Of a DNA stretch of 64,000 nt, positions 60,145 through 64,000 are shown piece by piece. The notes under the pieces are model-generated. The model saw only the letters and a program-made list of their open reading frames with translations. It ran no database searches and was not told where the DNA came from. Where the stretch lies: positions 1 to 64,000 of the forward strand of contig NZ_JBMLSD010000437.1 of assembly GCF_049240685.1 (NCBI RefSeq). Reading direction: 5' to 3'. A program made the position numbers and the translations under genes. The first letter of the stretch is position 1. Each line of letters opens with the position of its first letter. This DNA comes from Flectobacillus sp049240685 (GTDB lineage Bacteria; Bacteroidota; Bacteroidia; Cytophagales; Spirosomataceae).

Positions 60145-62493
60145 TTATTTTCCTATAAAACTGTATTGAATACCCATCACAAAAGTGCGTGGTGCAGCAG
60201 GAGTGAAGGTAGTGCGGTCGGTAGAAGCGTTACCTCTCGTAGCGTTTGTGGCATAAAGTGCGTCTGTGGCATTCATGATATTGGTGAATACCTCAAAGCC
60301 TTTCCAACGATAACCAATACGGAAATTGACCAAATCATATCCTCCATAAGTCACAGTATTGATTTGGTTTTGATACCATTGACCTACGTGTTGCCATTCT
60401 AAAGCTGTTCTTAAGCCCTTAAACCATGTAGGATAGTAGCTCACTTCGGTGTTCCACATCCAGCGAGGAGCCGAAGGCATATCTTTGCCATTTACATCTT
60501 TGATGGCATCGGTGGCTCTCTGACTCAAAATAAACTCAATAAAGCGGTGCATTGAGTAAGTTCCACCACCACGAACAGATAATTCTTGGCTTGGGCGATA
60601 GGTGATACCCAATTCTATTCCTTTATGTTCGGTTTTACCTGCTGCCTGATAATCCGTAGAGTTGTCTGGTTGGCGAATATTTAACAATTCGTTACGACCG
60701 TCCATTTGATAAATCGACGCGTCGAGGTACACTTTGTTTTTGAACAACGAAGCCCAACCTCCAATTTCAGTATTGGTAAATGTGGCAGGAATCAAGTTAT
60801 AATAAAACAAATCTCCGTTTGCGGCAGGGGTTGGTCTTTTGCGGAAAATAGCCGTCAACCCAGAAGGAGCAAAGCCTTGTGAGTAATTGAAGTAAACACC
60901 TTTACTATTGCCAAGGTCATAAGTTAATCCTAATTTTGGCGTTACGTTGGTGTAAGTTTTGCCACCTCCAATACCTAATCCTGTGGTTTTATCGATGTCC
61001 AAATTGTTTACGTAATCAAAAGTCATATTGTCATAACGCAAACCTGCTGATACATGCAATTTTTGGATTGGCTCAAAATCATATTGTAAGTAAGCCGCTG
61101 TATTATAGATTTTTGCGTTATAATCTGCAATTTTAATATCTGGACGCTCCTTTGTAATGGTATATTTCTCTACTGATTTTCCATCAGCTCTTAATTTCGC
61201 CGCTAAGTCGATTTGATATGACCAGTAATCATTAGGAGAGTAGTCGATGCTCGCTCCCGCGATTAGTTTTGAATTTAGAAAATTAAATTTCTGAGTATGT
61301 TGTGTAATCAAACCCAAACTTCTAAAATTGTTTGAGTTGATTTCGCCTCTTGCGGTAGTTGCTCCCGAAGTCCAACGAATACCGTAGCTTGGATTTTGAC
61401 CATGTTCATTATCTCTCGCAAAAACGGTTACATAGGTTTGAGAACCTTTTGCCCAATCCTTTTCAAAAGTTAATCTAGTACGTAAAGAGTACGCTTTACG
61501 ATACGTAAAATCCGTGGTACTAACATATTGACGATTATAGAACGCTACGCTGTCGACACTACCACTTGTTTGTGAGTTGTATTTGGCATACGATAAGGTA
61601 TAAATCAAGCGAGCTTTTGGAGTGATTTGGTATTCTAAACGAGCGTATTGGGCATTTTTAGTATAGTCTGAGCTAGCCATCCAAGCATTAGTTTGGTCTG
61701 ACACTAATCCTCCTACATATACACCGAGTTTACCGATGGTTGCGCCAGCACCGTATTGTACTCGACGGAAACCCCATTGGTCAAATTGAATACCAGCGCG
61801 TGCAGTAGGTACTGCCGTAGGTCTTTGAGATATAAAGTTTACTGCTCCACCAACAGCCTCTGGTCCATAAATAGAAGATACAGGGCCTTTTACCACTTCG
61901 ATTGAGCTTACCGTAAACTGGTTCATTTCCAACAAAGAGTTATGATTAAACACACCCATTGGACGAATAGGAACGCCATCTTCCATGTACAAATAGTAGG
62001 CGTTGGTAGTCATAGGCTGGCGAATCGACATGGAGTGCTGTTCGTTGCCTAAGTTTACCATCAAAACGCCTGGCGTTTTGTTTACCACTTCATAAATAGC
62101 CGTAGGTTTTGCCTCTTCTATTTGCTTGGGAGTTAGTTTACTAATAGCAATCGGTGCTTCAGTACGTAAACCTGCCTCACGGTTGGCGGTGACTATAACT
62201 TGTTGTAAATCATGGGTTTCTTGCTCTAATGACACTGAGATAGTCTTTTGATTAGCCGTGGAAATCGTTGTTTTTTTATAACCAACAAAAGAAATAGTGA
62301 TGCTTGCTGGTGTGTTTTTTAGACTAAACTGACCTTGTTGATTTGTAACTGCACCAGCACCATTGGCTTCAATATTGGCGCCGATTAAAGGCTCATGAGT
62401 AACACTGTCAAATACTTTCCCTGTAATTTGGGCATTAGAGATGAAGGCGATTGTGCTCAATAGCATAACCGACAGGATACGTAAAAAATACAT
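60145..62493 (-). CDS. TonB-dependent siderophore-type receptor with carboxypeptidase-like domain
   Basis: This 782-residue outer-membrane receptor has a signal peptide (1-21), a carboxypeptidase-regulatory-like domain (22-98, ITGKVFDSVTHEPLIGANIEANG), a plug (about 115-235 with VVNKTPGVLMVNLGNEQHSMSIR and EVVKGPVSSIYGPEAVGGAVNFIS) and a barrel ending VMGIQYSFIGK. It is the first gene of a minus-strand group with two PepSY proteins, which suggests that it imports a ferric siderophore. The ligand is not predictable. Confidence 0.88.
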   Translation of the reverse strand: MYFLRILSVMLLSTIAFISNAQITGKVFDSVTHEPLIGANIEANGAGAVTNQQGQFSLKNTPASITISFVGYKKTTISTANQKTISVSLEQETHDLQQVIVTANREAGLRTEAPIAISKLTPKQIEEAKPTAIYEVVNKTPGVLMVNLGNEQHSMSIRQPMTTNAYYLYMEDGVPIRPMGVFNHNSLLEMNQFTVSSIEVVKGPVSSIYGPEAVGGAVNFISQRPTAVPTARAGIQFDQWGFRRVQYGAGATIGKLGVYVGGLVSDQTNAWMASSDYTKNAQYARLEYQITPKARLIYTLSYAKYNSQTSGSVDSVAFYNRQYVSTTDFTYRKAYSLRTRLTFEKDWAKGSQTYVTVFARDNEHGQNPSYGIRWTSGATTARGEINSNNFRSLGLITQHTQKFNFLNSKLIAGASIDYSPNDYWSYQIDLAAKLRADGKSVEKYTITKERPDIKIADYNAKIYNTAAYLQYDFEPIQKLHVSAGLRYDNMTFDYVNNLDIDKTTGLGIGGGKTYTNVTPKLGLTYDLGNSKGVYFNYSQGFAPSGLTAIFRKRPTPAANGDLFYYNLIPATFTNTEIGGWASLFKNKVYLDASIYQMDGRNELLNIRQPDNSTDYQAAGKTEHKGIELGITYRPSQELSVRGGGTYSMHRFIEFILSQRATDAIKDVNGKDMPSAPRWMWNTEVSYYPTWFKGLRTALEWQHVGQWYQNQINTVTYGGYDLVNFRIGYRWKGFEVFTNIMNATDALYATNATRGNASTDRTTFTPAAPRTFVMGIQYSFIGK

Positions 62494-62879
62494 AATAATG
62501 TTTTAACTTTAAAATTGGAAAAAAGTACTTGAGGCACGATAAGGCTTTTTTGCTGGCATTACAGCCAAAGCAATAGAATGTCTCGGTATGAAAATGGAAA
62601 GTTTAATCAGGTAGGATTTTATCTTACCTGATTTTTATTTGGAGAAATCAATAGCACGAGGGGCATATTTTTCCGAAAACAGATACCGTTTATTTCGGAT
62701 ATCGGAAGTTGGATTTCGGAAGTGTAATCTTTTACATTTCTTAAAAAAATAAAGGTATTAAACCTTCTTTCCGAAATCCGCAATCCCAAATCTGAAATAG
62801 CAGAAAATCCTTCATACAGTATTGTTACTCCATAGATGGATGCTATGCAGTACTATCGAAAATCCAAGAAAATGAGGGG
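62494..62879. other. 386-bp gap with a repeat
   Basis: No gene. It contains the family-2 repeat copy 62691-62819 and should hold the receptor promoter on the minus strand; no clear box seen. Confidence 0.55.
62691..62819. repeat. Dispersed repeat family 2 copy
   Basis: TATTTCGGATATCGGAAG, AAATAAAGGTATTA, CTTTCCGAAATCCGCAATCC, CAAATCTGAAATAG and AAATCCTTCATAC align with 1194-1308 and 13571-13690. Confidence 0.6.
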
Positions 62880-63278
62880 TTAAGCCACAGTTGGTGGTTT
62901 AAGGAGAAAATTGAAATAAATAGAGGAGTAATTATTGTTGTAGATAGGAAAAGAGCATTTCTTTTTTATCTCAATAATATCATTTTCTAGTACTAAATCA
63001 TGATTGATGGAAGGTACAATACAAGGAATTTCAAGGAGAATTCTGGCAAAAGCCATTCCTTTTTCTGAAGTTTCTTTTTGGTCTGCTGCGGCTACTCGTT
63101 TAGCCAAATAACATTTACCATTACAGTGTAAATCTGGTCTAAAACGATTTTCACAAAGATTTTGGACAATATAGTCTTTACGAAGATTATAATCAACATA
63201 TACCAATGGCACGGCCATCATCCTGATAAACAGAAGGATAGCTAGTAACAAGGCCGCTATGTTGTATTGTTTCTTCAA
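62880..63278 (-). CDS. Small exported protein with CNGKC motif, ending LLKPP
   Basis: This 132-residue protein has an N-terminal helix (7-29), then LCENRFRPDLHCNGKCYLAK (41-60) with three cysteines and a histidine, followed by a hydrophilic region and the end YFNFLLKPPTVA. Its C-terminus resembles that of the protein at 53751-54281. The CxGKC motif near the membrane could bind a metal. It lies next to TonB/PepSY genes. Family named only loosely; function unknown. Confidence 0.65.
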   Translation of the reverse strand: MKKQYNIAALLLAILLFIRMMAVPLVYVDYNLRKDYIVQNLCENRFRPDLHCNGKCYLAKRVAAADQKETSEKGMAFARILLEIPCIVPSINHDLVLENDIIEIKKKCSFPIYNNNYSSIYFNFLLKPPTVA

Positions 63279-63438
63279 AATTTTGGTCTAAATTTTCTGG
63301 ACAAAGATAATCCAGCATTTTTAATCTAGCAAATGGATATACTGATATATCTGGGAAGAATCCCTGATTCTTATTAGTTATGTTCAATATTTTTCTTAGA
63401 AATTTGTACTTTATTAAGAGATTTAAGACTTTATAAAT

Positions 63439-63912
63439 ATGTTTTATTCGTTTTTATTAGCTTTTCATTCGTTTTGGAGATGGGTTGTTTTGCTTACGTT
63501 GGTGTTGAGTATCAGTAGAGCTTTTTGGGGTAAAAAAGGACATAGATTGTTTTCTAAAAAAGACCAACAACTAAGCTTATTGACTTTGATTTCGGCACAT
63601 ATTCAACTAACTGTCGGCGTAGTATTGTATGCTATTAGCCCGATTGTAAGTTATTTCTGGAATAATTTTGGAAAGGCAGTTCATGAGCGACAAATTCGCT
63701 TTTTTGGAATGGAGCATATTACTGTCATGATTTCAGCGGTTGTAGTCTTGACGATTGGTTTTTCGAAAGTCAGAAAGCAAGAAGAAGATTATCAGAAGTT
63801 TAGCGCTATGCTCTTTTGGTTTGGCATTGCACTTTTATTGATATTAAGCTCCATACCATGGTCATTTTCTCCGTTGACAAGCCGACCCAACTTTCGAGAT
63901 TTTTCGTGGTAG
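63439..63912 (+). CDS. Four-helix inner-membrane protein (cytochrome b-like annotation)
   Basis: This 157-residue protein has four hydrophobic segments (about 7-25, 47-67, 91-108, 122-141) and conserved histidines (H9 in LAFHSFWRW, H54 in SAHIQLTVG, H93 in GMEHITVM). Similar proteins in Bacteroidota are often called cytochrome B, but a haem has not been shown to my knowledge. Last gene in the window, with a terminator after it. Confidence 0.7.
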   Translation: MFYSFLLAFHSFWRWVVLLTLVLSISRAFWGKKGHRLFSKKDQQLSLLTLISAHIQLTVGVVLYAISPIVSYFWNNFGKAVHERQIRFFGMEHITVMISAVVVLTIGFSKVRKQEEDYQKFSAMLFWFGIALLLILSSIPWSFSPLTSRPNFRDFSW

Positions 63913-63960
63913 GAGATAGAATCGATAAGGCAAAACTAGCATCAGTATTATTTGAATACT

Positions 63961-63997
63961 AAAAATTGCGAGATTATCCGATAATCTCGCAATTTTT
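63961..63997. terminator. Bidirectional terminator at the window end
   Basis: Perfect 17-base arms AAAAATTGCGAGATTAT / ATAATCTCGCAATTTTT around CCG, with T runs in both directions. Confidence 0.9.
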
Positions 63998-64000
63998 AGT

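Overview
The window comes from a low-GC member of the Bacteroidota, most likely Cytophagales (a Flectobacillus/Arcicella/Spirosomataceae-like bacterium; genus is a guess). Supporting signs are a SusC/SusD pair, many exported glycoside hydrolases, several TonB-dependent receptors with an N-terminal carboxypeptidase-regulatory-like domain, a HmuRYTUVS-type haem locus and TAnnTTTG promoter elements. A complete partition/replication module in the middle (iterons, Rep initiator, ParA, ParB, a centromere-like repeat array) means the DNA is probably part of a large plasmid or chromid, or a plasmid integrated in a chromosome. A 100-base N run (21385-21484) is an assembly gap.

Region 1 (1-40.1 kb) is one large carbohydrate-use locus. 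On the plus strand lie a PdxA-type dehydrogenase, a DUF1537 acid-sugar kinase, a sodium/solute symporter, a GH95 protein with an inserted domain, a multidomain GH2 protein, a second symporter and a DapA-family aldolase, ending at a strong terminator. An AraC-type regulator is divergent from DUF3826-SusC-SusD. After a bestrophin gene, a seven-gene minus-strand operon carries GH127, a RuBisCO-like protein (RLP), a sialidase-fold propeller protein, a GH43 protein, an Asp/Glu-racemase-like enzyme, a BASS-family transporter and a second GH43-like propeller. On the plus strand follow a DUF5703 protein, a GH5-like protein, two broken gene remnants and a DUF4965 glutaminase-like protein. My reading is that exported enzymes strip sugars, including L-arabinofuranose-type and L-fucose/L-galactose-type residues, from a complex plant polysaccharide such as pectin, and that an unusual acid sugar is imported and broken down by the kinase, PdxA-like dehydrogenase, RLP, racemase-like enzyme and aldolase. 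This combination is the best candidate for an undescribed system.

Region 2 (40.1-45.45 kb) is the replication and partition module: alternating 22-bp iterons, a 17-bp inverted-repeat operator, Rep, then convergent parA-parB, and six 27-bp palindromes at 76-77 bp spacing, with two more copies inside parB and between rep and parB.

Region 3 (45.45-53.5 kb) is haem uptake: TonB receptor, HmuY-like lipoprotein, HmuT, HmuU, HmuV, HmuS, behind a good promoter flanked by two TTATTTA-N9-TAAATAA palindromes. Region 4 (53.7-64 kb) holds two further TonB receptors, two PepSY membrane proteins, two small exported proteins ending in LLKPP, an orphan HigA-like protein and a four-helix membrane protein; it looks like metal or siderophore uptake.

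Intergenic DNA carries at least two families of dispersed imperfect repeats plus palindromic REP-like hairpins. I saw no tRNA, rRNA, CRISPR array, transposase or integrase.
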